The translations under genes and the position numbers were made by a program. Shown here in pieces: positions 1-7,799 of a DNA stretch of 38,144 nucleotides (the first letter of the stretch is position 1; every line of letters starts with the position of its first letter). The stretch comes from Deltaproteobacteria bacterium (GTDB taxonomy: Bacteria > Desulfobacterota > Desulfobacteria > Desulfobacterales > JAHEIW01), in the NCBI GenBank assembly GCA_024639185.1, contig JAHEIW010000029.1:1-38144 (forward strand), read 5' to 3'. The notes under the pieces were generated by a model. The model did not search any database, was not told the DNA's origin, and was given only the letters and a program-made list of their open reading frames with translations.

Positions 1-428
1 CCGTCAAAGGTCTGGTTGAGAGCATCCGACAAGGCTGCGACCTCACCGGGAAAATGCCCGCGCAGCGTTGAATCACTGCGGCTGATGACCACAAATCCAC
101 GCTGGGTCTGTGCGGCTGCTGCTAGAAGATTGCATCCGATTTCGGCATTGATTTTTTGAGCGTCCGGCAGGGTCAGGCTTCTGGAATTGGTCAGGATATA
201 AAATGCGGGCAGGTCATTTTGAAGCTCGGCCGCCAGTTGGTTTACCGTCCAATCGGTGAGCACGGGCAGGTTGTGGACCGTCTGGGTGCCGGTGGGATCA
301 TCATCCAATACCACTACCTTGCGGCCATCGGTTTTGATCTGTTTTTGAATGGCCGGTCTCAGATCCTGCGGCCATTCCGGCGGCAGGCTGCTGAGCAGCT
401 GATTTTTAGGGATGCGATGGTCGTCCAA
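1..428 (-). CDS. Four-carbon acid sugar kinase family (DUF1537), N-terminal part, runs off left edge
   Basis: I translated this frame by hand from the minus strand; about 142 residues are present and the rest lies beyond base 1. The hallmark nucleotide/sugar loop VVVLDDDPTGTQTVH is at about residues 37-51, followed by FYILTNSRSL and SRSDSTLRGHFPGE, all typical of DUF1537 kinases (the OtnK, DtnK and OiaK group), which phosphorylate C4-C5 sugar acids with ATP. The stretch LLSSLPPEWPQDL just before the loop matches the usual N-terminus. There is no ATG. An in-frame TAG lies two codons upstream of the only reasonable start, TTG at 428, which has a weak AGG before it. A small inverted-repeat element sits directly upstream and may have removed the original start. 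It is the last visible gene of the minus-strand sugar-acid locus. Family call is firm; substrate is unknown. Confidence 0.9.
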   Translation of the reverse strand, partial: MDDHRIPKNQLLSSLPPEWPQDLRPAIQKQIKTDGRKVVVLDDDPTGTQTVHNLPVLTDWTVNQLAAELQNDLPAFYILTNSRSLTLPDAQKINAEIGCNLLAAAAQTQRGFVVISRSDSTLRGHFPGEVAALSDALNQTFD

Positions 429-440
429 AATAACCTAGTA

Positions 441-493
441 TCGTGTCCCGGAGAAATGTTATTAAAAATCGTTAGGTATATTTTAGGACACGA
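441..493. repeat. 53-bp element bounded by 8-bp inverted repeats
   Basis: TCGTGTCC (441-448) and GGACACGA (486-493) are perfect inverted repeats around a 37-base AT-rich core. The element fills most of the gap between the dehydrogenase stop (512) and the shortened start of the DUF1537 gene (428). I see no clear target-site duplication, so a miniature mobile element is possible but unproven; a simple RNA hairpin is the alternative. Confidence 0.5.
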
Positions 494-511
494 ACTTACT
501 ACAGTTGAAAT

Positions 512-1657
512 CTAATCCTCATATGTTGGAATATTCAATGCCTCGGCGTTGATGATGCTCGGTGCCGCCTGCGGCGACTTGCCTTGCAAAAATACCGAAA
601 TGTCAGGCCGCTGCCAGGCCGGATAACCCTGTAAAATAGCGGCTACGTTGCTGGCGGCCAGAGTGGCCATACCCTGGCGGGTCCAGCTGGTGGCGGAAGC
701 AATGTGCGGCACGATAACAACATTGTCCAGTGTCACCAGCCCCGGTTTCATTTCGGGCTCGTCTTCAAAAACATCCAGCCCGGCTTTAAAATCCGGATGT
801 TTCTGGCAGTGTGCCACCAGCGCGGCTTCGTCGATGACCGGTCCGCGGCTGGTGTTGACGATGATGGCATCTGCTTTCATCAGCGCCAGTCGTTCAGCAT
901 TGATCAGGTGGTGGGTGCTGTCATCTAAAATGGTATGGATGCTGACGCAGTCGGCTTTCCGCAACAATTCTTCGATGGTTTCCGCGCGCTTACAAGATAC
1001 CGGCGCCCGGCCCTGGGATTCTAAAAATTTGCTGTAGTTGGCCACATGCGCTTCCAGGGCTTCATTTTGATACGGATCATAATAGATCAGATTCATCTTG
1101 TGGCCTTCGACCATCATGTGGGCATAGGCGGCTCCGATGCGGCCGGCGCCGATAACCCCCACCGACTTACGCCACAGCAGATTGCCCATAAACAAGGAGG
1201 GCAGCCAGCCTTTGTATTGGCCTTGTCTTAAAAAGCGCTCAGCTGCACCCACACGGCGGGCAGCCGCAAAGGTCAATGCGACCGCCATCTGGGCCGTGGT
1301 TTCGGTCAACACTCCCGGGGTGTTACCCACCGGGATCCCGTGCCGGGTGGCGGCATCCACGTCTACATTGTTAAAGCCCACGGCATAATTGCTGTAGGCG
1401 GTGCCACCGGCGGCTTTAAGGGCGGCGTACAGGTCCTCGCCCCAGGGCTCGGTCAGCTGACCGATGGCCCCATCACACCGGTCGCCCATGGCTGCGATAA
1501 TCTCTTTGCTGCTGAGCACATCGGGTGAAGTGCAAATTTCAATTTTGCAATCAGCAGCCGTCAGAATGTTAAGCCAGCGCTCACCGGGCAGGTCCTTGGT
1601 GACGATCACACGTTTGCTTCCTGAAGGGTTATGGGTCCGCCATTCTTTTGCGCCCAT
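512..1657 (-). CDS. D-2-hydroxyacid dehydrogenase, hydroxypyruvate reductase type
   Basis: A 381-residue NAD(P)-dependent 2-hydroxyacid dehydrogenase, close to plant peroxisomal hydroxypyruvate reductase in length and in its C-terminal motif VPHIASATSWTRQGM. The nucleotide-binding GAGRIG is at 170-175. The catalytic triad is visible as Arg271 (NTSRGPV), Glu300 (FEDEPE) and His318 (PHIAS). The expected reaction is hydroxypyruvate (or a related 2-keto acid) to D-glycerate. I chose ATG at 1657 because GGAGGAAG sits 6 bases before it; a longer frame to 1720 has no such site and adds 21 atypical residues. The gene lies between the split transketolase and the DUF1537 kinase. Hydroxypyruvate is also a classic ketol donor for transketolase, so the two enzymes may share an intermediate. 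The exact substrate is inferred. Confidence 0.88.
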   Translation of the reverse strand: MGAKEWRTHNPSGSKRVIVTKDLPGERWLNILTAADCKIEICTSPDVLSSKEIIAAMGDRCDGAIGQLTEPWGEDLYAALKAAGGTAYSNYAVGFNNVDVDAATRHGIPVGNTPGVLTETTAQMAVALTFAAARRVGAAERFLRQGQYKGWLPSLFMGNLLWRKSVGVIGAGRIGAAYAHMMVEGHKMNLIYYDPYQNEALEAHVANYSKFLESQGRAPVSCKRAETIEELLRKADCVSIHTILDDSTHHLINAERLALMKADAIIVNTSRGPVIDEAALVAHCQKHPDFKAGLDVFEDEPEMKPGLVTLDNVVIVPHIASATSWTRQGMATLAASNVAAILQGYPAWQRPDISVFLQGKSPQAAPSIINAEALNIPTYED

Positions 1658-1755
1658 GTTGACTTCCTCCTTAAAGATCAGATTGTCAATGCTTTCGACC
1701 ACAGACAATTTAGCAATCAAAGTGGATTAATGCAACTGCCACTGTTATATTGTTC

Positions 1756-2049
1756 ACCGCAAAGACGCAGAGGCCGCAAAGGGTATGCTTCTTATTTCTT
1801 TTCGGTGAGACCACGCCCGCCTCGCCTTGCTCGCATGGCGGGCGGGGGCCGAAAAGAAATAAACCCGAGCCCTCCGGGCAGGTTCAACGTTTTTATTGCC
1901 CGTTTACAGTACAGAGATTTGGTTACCATTGTTGGGAGCTATTGTGTTTAATAAATTTACCGCGTAGCGGTTGAGGATTTTCATTTGGCGTCCTCTCAGC
2001 GCCAAATGAAAAAATGAATAACTCTCTGCGAACTCTGCGTCTCTGCGGT
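1756..2049. repeat. Nested inverted-repeat block: two facing hairpin-plus-CTCTGCG elements
   Basis: The 497-base gap between the dehydrogenase and transketolase genes holds no gene. Its ends are a 17-base near-perfect inverted repeat (1756-1772 and 2033-2049, one mismatch) built from the CTCTGCGTCTCTGCGGT motif. Inside each end is a separate perfect hairpin: ATTTCTTTTCGG 1794-1805 with 1849-1860, and TTTTCATTTGGCG 1978-1990 with 2000-2012. The same hairpin-then-CTCTGYG layout recurs at 34869-34942, and the tract alone at 27174-27203. The block interrupts an otherwise tight minus-strand gene string. Confidence 0.75.
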
Positions 2050-2137
2050 AAAAAAATCTCTTATTTCACGCTTTGAGCACAGCGGGCGGTATAAAAAATT
2101 TAAAGGTGAAAATTCATGCGAAAGAATGAGTCGAAAC

Positions 2138-2155
2138 TTCGCATAATATTCATGC
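2138..2155. repeat. Short GCATGAA/TTCGCAT repeat at a gene 3' end, copy 1
   Basis: TTCGCATAATATTCATGC overlaps the first base of the transketolase C-subunit stop codon. A near copy (TTCGCATTAATCTTCATGC) is at 37993-38011 and also overlaps the stop of a minus-strand gene. A further ATGCGAA at 2116-2122 can pair with TTCGCAT at 2138-2144 to form a hairpin. Confidence 0.45.
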
Positions 2156-3168
2156 TAAAATTTACGATGAATGACCTCTTCGACAGCCACTTCAATGTGA
2201 TTGGCAGATAGTCCATATTTTTCGAGCAAGTCTAAATAGGGGCCGGACTCGGCAAAGGTATCGCGCACCCCGATGCGTTTCATCGGAATGGGATTGTTTT
2301 CAACCAGGACCTCGGCCACCGCACTGCCCAACCCCCCATAGAAGACGTTGTTTTCAGCGGTCACAATGGCACCCGTCTCGCTGGCGGCGGTTAGCACAGC
2401 CTCCTCGTCCAGGGGCTTAAGCGTGTGGCAATCGATCACGCGGACATCACGCCCTTTGCGGGCCAAATGCTCAGCGGCAATCAGCGCCTGCACAACCAGG
2501 TCGCGATTGGCAATAATGGTCGCATCACTGCCATCGCGCACCGTAACGGCCTTGCCGATTTCAAAGGGATAGTTGAGGTCAAAGATGGCCGGCACCGGAT
2601 CCCGCGTAAAACTCAGGTAAACCGGGCCTTCATAATCCGCAGCCGCCCATACGGCCAGTTTGGTGGTGGCCGGATCGGCCGGTGCGATGATGGTTGAATT
2701 GGCAATCGAGCGGATGATGGACAGGTCTTCCTGCCCCTGGTGGGTGACGCCGTCGGGCCCCGGTGTGATGCCGCCGTGGCTGGCGGCGATTTTAACATTC
2801 AGTTTGGGGTAGTGAATGCTGTTGCGCACCATATCCAGTGCCCGCATGCTGGCAAATACAGCATAGGTTGTGGCATAGGGAATCAGACCGGTGGTCGCCA
2901 TCCCGGCGGCAGCTGCCATCATGTTTTGCTCGGCGATGCCGAAGTTAAACGAGCGATCCGGGAACTTATCGGCAAACTGGTTGGTCCCAATTGACTTGGA
3001 CACATCCGCATCGAGTACCACGACTTTGGGATTTTTTTCACCCAGCTCCAGCATGGCCTCGGCGTAGGCATAGCGTGTCGGCTGCTGGTCGGTTTTTGAA
3101 AATGTTTCATCGGATTCCAGTCGCTCTATGATTTGTGGGCTAAGATAATGATATTGATTGATGGTCAC
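2155..3168 (-). CDS. Split transketolase, C-terminal subunit
   Basis: A 337-residue protein matching the pyrimidine-binding and C-terminal domains of transketolase. The conserved GIAEQ with catalytic Glu80 is present, and the C-terminal domain starts near residue 200. It needs the N-terminal partner encoded immediately upstream to form a thiamine-diphosphate-dependent transketolase that moves a two-carbon ketol unit. The frame continues upstream to 3243, but I chose GTG at 3168: the stop codon of the partner (AGGAGGTAA) itself forms the ribosome-binding site seven bases before it, so the two subunits look translationally coupled. Split transketolases are used in several catabolic operons, for example apulose-4-phosphate transketolase AptA/AptB. 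Here the substrate is unknown. Confidence 0.92.
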   Translation of the reverse strand: MTINQYHYLSPQIIERLESDETFSKTDQQPTRYAYAEAMLELGEKNPKVVVLDADVSKSIGTNQFADKFPDRSFNFGIAEQNMMAAAAGMATTGLIPYATTYAVFASMRALDMVRNSIHYPKLNVKIAASHGGITPGPDGVTHQGQEDLSIIRSIANSTIIAPADPATTKLAVWAAADYEGPVYLSFTRDPVPAIFDLNYPFEIGKAVTVRDGSDATIIANRDLVVQALIAAEHLARKGRDVRVIDCHTLKPLDEEAVLTAASETGAIVTAENNVFYGGLGSAVAEVLVENNPIPMKRIGVRDTFAESGPYLDLLEKYGLSANHIEVAVEEVIHRKF

Positions 3169-3173
3169 GTTTG

Positions 3174-4001
3174 TTACCTCCTGAGCTCTTTGAAGGCCTG
3201 ATCGGCCTCTTCCTGGCAGGGTGCCTTGCCGTGCCATTCGCATACATTCTCCATATAGGACACCCCTTTGCCTTTGACCGTATTGGCCACGATAATGGTG
3301 GGCGCCCCCTGGTGGGATTTGGCTTCCTCCAGCGCCTGTACCACCTGCGCCATATCATGGCCGTCGATGTCGATCACGTTCCAGCCAAAGGCCTGCCATT
3401 TATCCGCAACCGGATCAATGGGCATAATATCATCCACGCTGTAGTCATTTTGCAGGTGGTTGTAGTCTAATATAGCGGTCAGATTATCCAGCTTGAAGTT
3501 GGGAGCGGCCATGGCGGCCTCCCAGATAGATCCTTCCTGGGACTCGCCGTCGCCGATAACCACAAAGACGTGATAATCCTTTTTCTGCAGCTTGGCGCTC
3601 AGCGCCATGCCCAGCCCGGCGGACAGGCCATGGCCCAAAGAGCCGGCGGTCATATCGATACCAGGGGTTTTGTTCATGTCCGGATGGCCCTGCAGGATGC
3701 TGCCCATCTGGCGCAGGGTTTTTAGATGCGATTTGTCATAATAGCCGCGCTCGGCCAGGGCCGCATACCAGACCGGACAGGCATGGCCTTTTGAAAGAAT
3801 AAAGCGATCGCGGTCCGGCCAGTCCGGATTTTCAGGATCGATGCGCATCACGCGGAAGTAAAGCGCTGTGACCACATCGGTGGCTGAAAGCGAGCCGCCC
3901 GGATGGCCGGCCGCTGCGGTGCAGATCATATCGATAATGTCACAGCGAATGATCACCGCCATTTTCTCAAGTTCTTCAACACTCATAGGTTCTGACGACA
4001 T
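3174..4001 (-). CDS. Split transketolase, N-terminal (TPP-binding) subunit
   Basis: A 275-residue protein equal to the thiamine-diphosphate-binding domain of transketolase. His33 in HPGGSLS, His73 in SKGHACP, GHGLS at 123-127 and the cofactor motif GDGESQEG (150-157) through Asn181 are all present. ATG at 4001 has AAAGGAG 12 bases upstream. It ends six bases before the GTG of the C-terminal subunit. The split form is common in archaea and in specialised bacterial sugar operons. It lies directly after a TIM-barrel sugar enzyme and the TTT transporter, so it most likely works on an imported sugar acid or its product and not in the general pentose phosphate pathway. Confidence 0.93.
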   Translation of the reverse strand: MSSEPMSVEELEKMAVIIRCDIIDMICTAAAGHPGGSLSATDVVTALYFRVMRIDPENPDWPDRDRFILSKGHACPVWYAALAERGYYDKSHLKTLRQMGSILQGHPDMNKTPGIDMTAGSLGHGLSAGLGMALSAKLQKKDYHVFVVIGDGESQEGSIWEAAMAAPNFKLDNLTAILDYNHLQNDYSVDDIMPIDPVADKWQAFGWNVIDIDGHDMAQVVQALEEAKSHQGAPTIIVANTVKGKGVSYMENVCEWHGKAPCQEEADQAFKELRR

Positions 4002-4023
4002 TTTGATCTAAACTCCTTTGCTT

Positions 4024-4989
4024 TTATTTTAACGAAAAGATGTTGGCCTCAATAAATTTCCATGTTTGTAAATAATTGCCACCGGCAATCAACCCCTCAA
4101 ATTCGTCCAGGTCGATTTGTCCCAGCAGATTCCAGATTTTGTTGGACAAGCGGCTGTTGGCTTCAAAGGTGCCTTTGATATCCCAGCGGGTCGGTGAGGT
4201 GTCTGAGGTCAGGTAATCATTGTAGCCATATTTTTTCAGGTAATAGAGAAATTCGACATATTCCAGAAAATGCTTGGTCCCGCAGAAATAGTCCCAATCC
4301 CAGCGACCGTCGTTGTCGTTGACGTGGATGTAATATCGGTAAGGGCTATTGGCCAGAAGTGATACCGCTTCGGCCGGATTTTCATTACCATACATGGAAT
4401 GCCCGAAATCCAGTGTGACTCCCATGTCTTTGCATTGAATATCGTTGAGCAGACACAGTGTTTTAGCGGCATTGTCAACAAAGCAACGGCCGCGGGTTTC
4501 ACTGGGTTTATATTCGATGCACAGCGGTATCTCGGTTTTGTGTTGGCCGGCTTCGCCAAAGGTTTCAATTAAGTACTTCCAGGTGGTGGCGTAATCATAC
4601 TGAAAAGAAAACTCGTATCCATCCCCCAGCGGGCAGCAGGTCACCTTGTCAGCGCCGATTGCGGCGGCAAAGTCTTTGGCTTCTTTGATAAAGCGCACGG
4701 CTTTGTCACGCACACCTTTGTCATGGGAGGTCAGACCGCCGTTGCGAAACTCAGGCTCGGCCTTAACATTCACATTTACGGCGGCGACATTGAGACCGTG
4801 TTTGTCTAAAATTTCCTTGGTGGTCTTGGGGTCGCTGACTTCGTAGGGATAAACGATCTCCACGCCGTCATAGCCCTCGATCTGGGTCATGAGCTTGAAC
4901 TTTTGATCCAGATCCAGGAGTTTGTTATATTCATGAAAGCGGTCTTTGGTCTGCGACAAAAACCCGGTGATAATACCCATCTTTAACAT
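4024..4989 (-). CDS. Xylose-isomerase-like TIM-barrel sugar isomerase, epimerase or decarboxylase
   Basis: A 321-residue protein of the AP-endonuclease-2/xylose isomerase-like TIM-barrel family. Likely metal ligands are Glu159 (CIEYKP), Asp194 and His197 (LDFGHS), His222 (YYIHVND) and Asp263 (TSDTSP); the last position is usually Glu, so Asp is a noticeable change. Relatives include hydroxypyruvate isomerases, tagatose/psicose epimerases and 3-oxo-isoapionate decarboxylase (OiaC). I chose ATG at 4989 because AAGGAGG precedes it by six bases; the longer frame to 5022 lacks support. It ends 22 bases before the transketolase N gene and so is part of the same operon. The reaction cannot be fixed from sequence; isomerisation, or decarboxylation of a 3-keto acid sugar, is plausible. 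Confidence 0.82.
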   Translation of the reverse strand: MLKMGIITGFLSQTKDRFHEYNKLLDLDQKFKLMTQIEGYDGVEIVYPYEVSDPKTTKEILDKHGLNVAAVNVNVKAEPEFRNGGLTSHDKGVRDKAVRFIKEAKDFAAAIGADKVTCCPLGDGYEFSFQYDYATTWKYLIETFGEAGQHKTEIPLCIEYKPSETRGRCFVDNAAKTLCLLNDIQCKDMGVTLDFGHSMYGNENPAEAVSLLANSPYRYYIHVNDNDGRWDWDYFCGTKHFLEYVEFLYYLKKYGYNDYLTSDTSPTRWDIKGTFEANSRLSNKIWNLLGQIDLDEFEGLIAGGNYLQTWKFIEANIFSLK

Positions 4990-5069
4990 CAGATCCTCCT
5001 TGGCAGGACACCTGTCCGGCATTCAAAAAGTGTAAAATATAGTATGAAGGTGCGACAACCATCAGCGCA

Positions 5070-6635
5070 TCATCCCTCCTCAGGGCCATCGATATCAAAG
5101 TCGGCCTCACATGATTTGCGGCGAAATACTTTATCCATCAGTTTATTCTTAAAATTGCGGTAAGCCGGAAACTGGCTGACCACGGTCCAGACAATGACCA
5201 GAAAAAGGATCAGCGATACCGGCCGGGTAAAAACCGGCAAAAAACTGCCCTGGGAGACCATCAGCGCCCGTCTGAGGTTCTCGTCGGCCATAGGTCCCAG
5301 GATCACGCCGATGACCAGCGGGGCAATGGGATAACCCATTTCGATCAGAAAATAGCTGATAATTCCCACCGGCAGCATCAAATACAGATTCCAGATATTG
5401 AGTCCCAGCGAGTAAGAGCCGATGATGCACAAAATTCCGATAATGGGCATAAAAAGCTGGACCGGTATACGCAACACTTTAACGACCTGTTTGGCCAGCA
5501 GCATGCCCACAACCCACATGCTTAATGAGGCCAGCAGCAGGATGGCCGCCACCTCCATAATAAAGGTGGGGTGCTCGAAGGTAATCATGGGCCCGGGTGT
5601 GACCCCATGCAGCATCAAAGCGCCGAGCAGCATGGCAGCCGGCGGACTTCCCGGAATGCCCAGATTGAGCAGGGGGATCATGGCACCGCCCACACAGGCA
5701 TTGTTGGCCACCTCGGTGGACAAAACAGCGGTAATTTCGCCTTTGCCGAAACGCTCGGGGTGCTTGGAGGTGTTCTTGGCCGTGCCGTAGGATACCCAGG
5801 CGGCGATGTCTTCGCCAATACCGGGCACCGATCCGATACCCACCCCGATCAGGGCCGAGCGGATAATTCTGGGGATATTTCTGACAATCGTCCCGAACTC
5901 GGGCAGGATACGCTGAAACTTCTGGGTCTCGCCGATCTGGAAACGATCTTTCAAGACCTGAATAATCTGCGGAATTCCAAAGGCACCGATCAGCACCGGC
6001 ACCACTTCAACGCCGCTATCCAGCTCGGCGATGCCGAAGGTATACCGCGGGAAGAACTGCAGCTGATCTCGACCGACACAGGCCAAAAAAAGTCCCAGAA
6101 AGCCTGCTATCCAGCCCTTGATGACCAGATCCGGACTGGTCAGGGTGCCGCTGATCAAAATGCCGAAAAATGCCAGCAGAAAAAATTCAAAGGATGTAAA
6201 CTGGAGCGCAAAAAATGATATGAGCGGCGAAATGCTGACCAGAAAGAGCATGCTGATAATCGTACCGATGGCCGATGCGGTGGTGGTCAGACCGATGGCG
6301 CGACCCCCTTCCCCCTTACAGGCCAGCGGGTAACCGTCCAGGGCGGTGGCCGCCGAAGCCGCCGTTCCGGGTATATTGATCAAAATGGAGGCATACGATC
6401 CACCGTAGGTGCCGCCCACATATATCGACAGCAGGCAGAGCATGGCGGTGGGGGTATCCATACCGTAGGTCAGGGCCGTTAACAGTGCCACCCCCAGGGT
6501 GGACGTCAGTCCCGGCATGGCGCCAAACATGATGCCCATCATCACAGAGCTCAGCAGAATCAATATATTTAACGGGTCCGCTGCCAGATGAAATACCATC
6601 TGGAAATAGGTCCCGATTCTTTCTAAAATCATCAT
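5070..6635 (-). CDS. TctA-family large permease subunit of a tripartite tricarboxylate transporter
   Basis: A 521-residue, very hydrophobic protein with about 11-12 membrane segments. It carries the two signature repeats of TctA proteins, FGAMPGLTSTLG near residue 37 and GIGSVPGIGEDIAAW near 262. It is the main channel subunit that couples uptake of an organic acid, delivered by the periplasmic TctC protein, to an ion gradient. It starts at ATG 6635 with AAGGAAAG about ten bases upstream, and follows tctB-like by 23 bases. Its place directly before the TIM-barrel and transketolase genes indicates that the transported compound feeds these enzymes. A charged cytoplasmic tail ends the protein. 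Confidence 0.95.
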   Translation of the reverse strand: MMILERIGTYFQMVFHLAADPLNILILLSSVMMGIMFGAMPGLTSTLGVALLTALTYGMDTPTAMLCLLSIYVGGTYGGSYASILINIPGTAASAATALDGYPLACKGEGGRAIGLTTTASAIGTIISMLFLVSISPLISFFALQFTSFEFFLLAFFGILISGTLTSPDLVIKGWIAGFLGLFLACVGRDQLQFFPRYTFGIAELDSGVEVVPVLIGAFGIPQIIQVLKDRFQIGETQKFQRILPEFGTIVRNIPRIIRSALIGVGIGSVPGIGEDIAAWVSYGTAKNTSKHPERFGKGEITAVLSTEVANNACVGGAMIPLLNLGIPGSPPAAMLLGALMLHGVTPGPMITFEHPTFIMEVAAILLLASLSMWVVGMLLAKQVVKVLRIPVQLFMPIIGILCIIGSYSLGLNIWNLYLMLPVGIISYFLIEMGYPIAPLVIGVILGPMADENLRRALMVSQGSFLPVFTRPVSLILFLVIVWTVVSQFPAYRNFKNKLMDKVFRRKSCEADFDIDGPEEG

Positions 6636-6658
6636 GGAAAAATGCTTTCCTTCACGGC

Positions 6659-7423
6659 CTAAAATTCAAAGTACCAGATCGCATCCAGCAGTGCGACCAC
6701 CATACCCTCGGCCGGCATGGGCACCAGTAGAAAATATTTAAAAATCACACCAATAACGAAAGGCGCCACAACGGCGACAATCAGACCGGTGCGAAATTTT
6801 TTGCGCAATTCCGGATTGCCGCGGATCAGTTTCCAGGCATATAAGCAGTAGACCAGTATGAAACCCAACGTCAGAATATCCTTTGCAAACGGCAAAACAG
6901 AACCCAGCAGCCCGTCTATTCCCACAGCAAAGTAAATGATAAAAAAAACGGTGCCGGCCAGGTAGAAAAAGAAGAGCTTTTTTAAAAGCTCGGCCTCATC
7001 AAAGTAAAACATCAGAATAAAAACGCTTAAAAACAAAACCGCGCTCAGAAAAAAATCAATTCGCGGGATGTACAGATAAACCAGTGACAAAAAAAGGACG
7101 GCGATCGCATAGAACCGCAAAACGGACATGGTGTTTAAAAACTGAAGCAGGTTTTTGCTGAACAGCCATTGCAGGGTGTCGCCGAATGCTTTCAGGCCGA
7201 TGGTTTTTAGAGCGGTTCTTACCAATAATAGGCCCAGCAGCATGATCATTGCGCCAACGAAAAGCGGGAACAGGGCCGGGGAAACGAACCAGACATTTTG
7301 CACTCCGCCCCAGCTGTCTTTCATGGGCATTTTGGATGCCTGCCAGACGACCCAGGCCCCAAACAAAAAAATGATGATGCCCGAATAGACATCCGCCTTT
7401 CTGAGCTTTTCCTTTTCCAGCAT
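6659..7423 (-). CDS. TctB-family small membrane subunit of a TTT transporter
   Basis: A 254-residue membrane protein with an N-terminal cytoplasmic start (MLEKEKLRKADVYSG) and about six predicted membrane stretches, for example around 15-30, 45-68, 105-120 and 130-180. TctB proteins are weakly conserved; usual length is 150-190, so this one is long, with an extra C-terminal membrane pair. The identity rests mainly on its position between TctC-like and TctA-like genes. No strong ribosome-binding site is visible before ATG 7423. A palindromic repeat and a stem-loop separate it from the binding-protein gene. Confidence 0.82.
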   Translation of the reverse strand: MLEKEKLRKADVYSGIIIFLFGAWVVWQASKMPMKDSWGGVQNVWFVSPALFPLFVGAMIMLLGLLLVRTALKTIGLKAFGDTLQWLFSKNLLQFLNTMSVLRFYAIAVLFLSLVYLYIPRIDFFLSAVLFLSVFILMFYFDEAELLKKLFFFYLAGTVFFIIYFAVGIDGLLGSVLPFAKDILTLGFILVYCLYAWKLIRGNPELRKKFRTGLIVAVVAPFVIGVIFKYFLLVPMPAEGMVVALLDAIWYFEF

Positions 7424-7488
7424 AATTAACGGCTTTTTACGTTAAACATCATTAGCGCTAAATGCCCTTCTTTTCATCACTGAATTTT

Positions 7489-7592
7489 GCACGAGTTGGA
7501 GGCTTTCATATGCAAGGCACTTAAGGGCGAGGCTATAGTTGAACTATGCCTCGTCCTAAATAACGCAGCAGATGGAAGCCTCCGGCTCGCCG
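7489..7592 (+). repeat. ~105-bp palindromic intergenic repeat, copy 1
   Basis: This stretch matches the reverse complement of 18264-18369 along its whole length, including GCACGAGTTGGAG at one end and AGCCTCCGGCTCGCC at the other. It has outer inverted arms (GAGGCTTTCAT against ATGGAAGCCTC) and a central palindrome around GAGGCTATAGTTGAACTATG. It holds no reading frame. It sits between the binding-protein and membrane genes of the TTT operon. It looks like a non-autonomous mobile or REP-like element. Confidence 0.82.
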
Positions 7593-7755
7593 CGTTGTCG
7601 CAAGGGTGAAAAGTAATGAGATTAAATGATTATCATCCATTAAACTTGAACGGTATCTTGTATATTTCGCCGATTTGTCCAATCTGCTGTTATAAAATAC
7701 AATTACATTTTCTCATTAATTTTCACGCAAAATTCAGTCTCAAATGAACTCTGTG

Positions 7756-7785
7756 AGCGGCAGGTATCGGCTAATACCTGCCGCT
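7756..7785 (-). terminator. Stem-loop after the TTT binding-protein gene
   Basis: AGCGGCAGGTAT (7756-7767) and ATACCTGCCGCT (7774-7785) form a perfect 12-bp stem with a six-base loop, starting 15 bases after the stop of the TctC-like gene. There is no U tract, so it is more likely an mRNA-stabilising or partial-termination hairpin that lets the binding protein be made in excess over the membrane subunits, a common layout for transporters. Confidence 0.7.
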
Positions 7786-7799
7786 TACATGGTGAATGG

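Noticed and set aside
441..493. Complete insertion sequence
   Set aside because: Only 53 bp, no transposase frame and no clear target-site duplication.
156..515. 119-codon plus-strand frame at the left end
   Set aside because: It is antisense to the DUF1537 kinase frame, which has unmistakable family motifs; it is a shadow frame.
1756..2049. CRISPR array
   Set aside because: The repeats are adjoining short units or inverted hairpins, without regular spacers of constant length; no cas genes are present.
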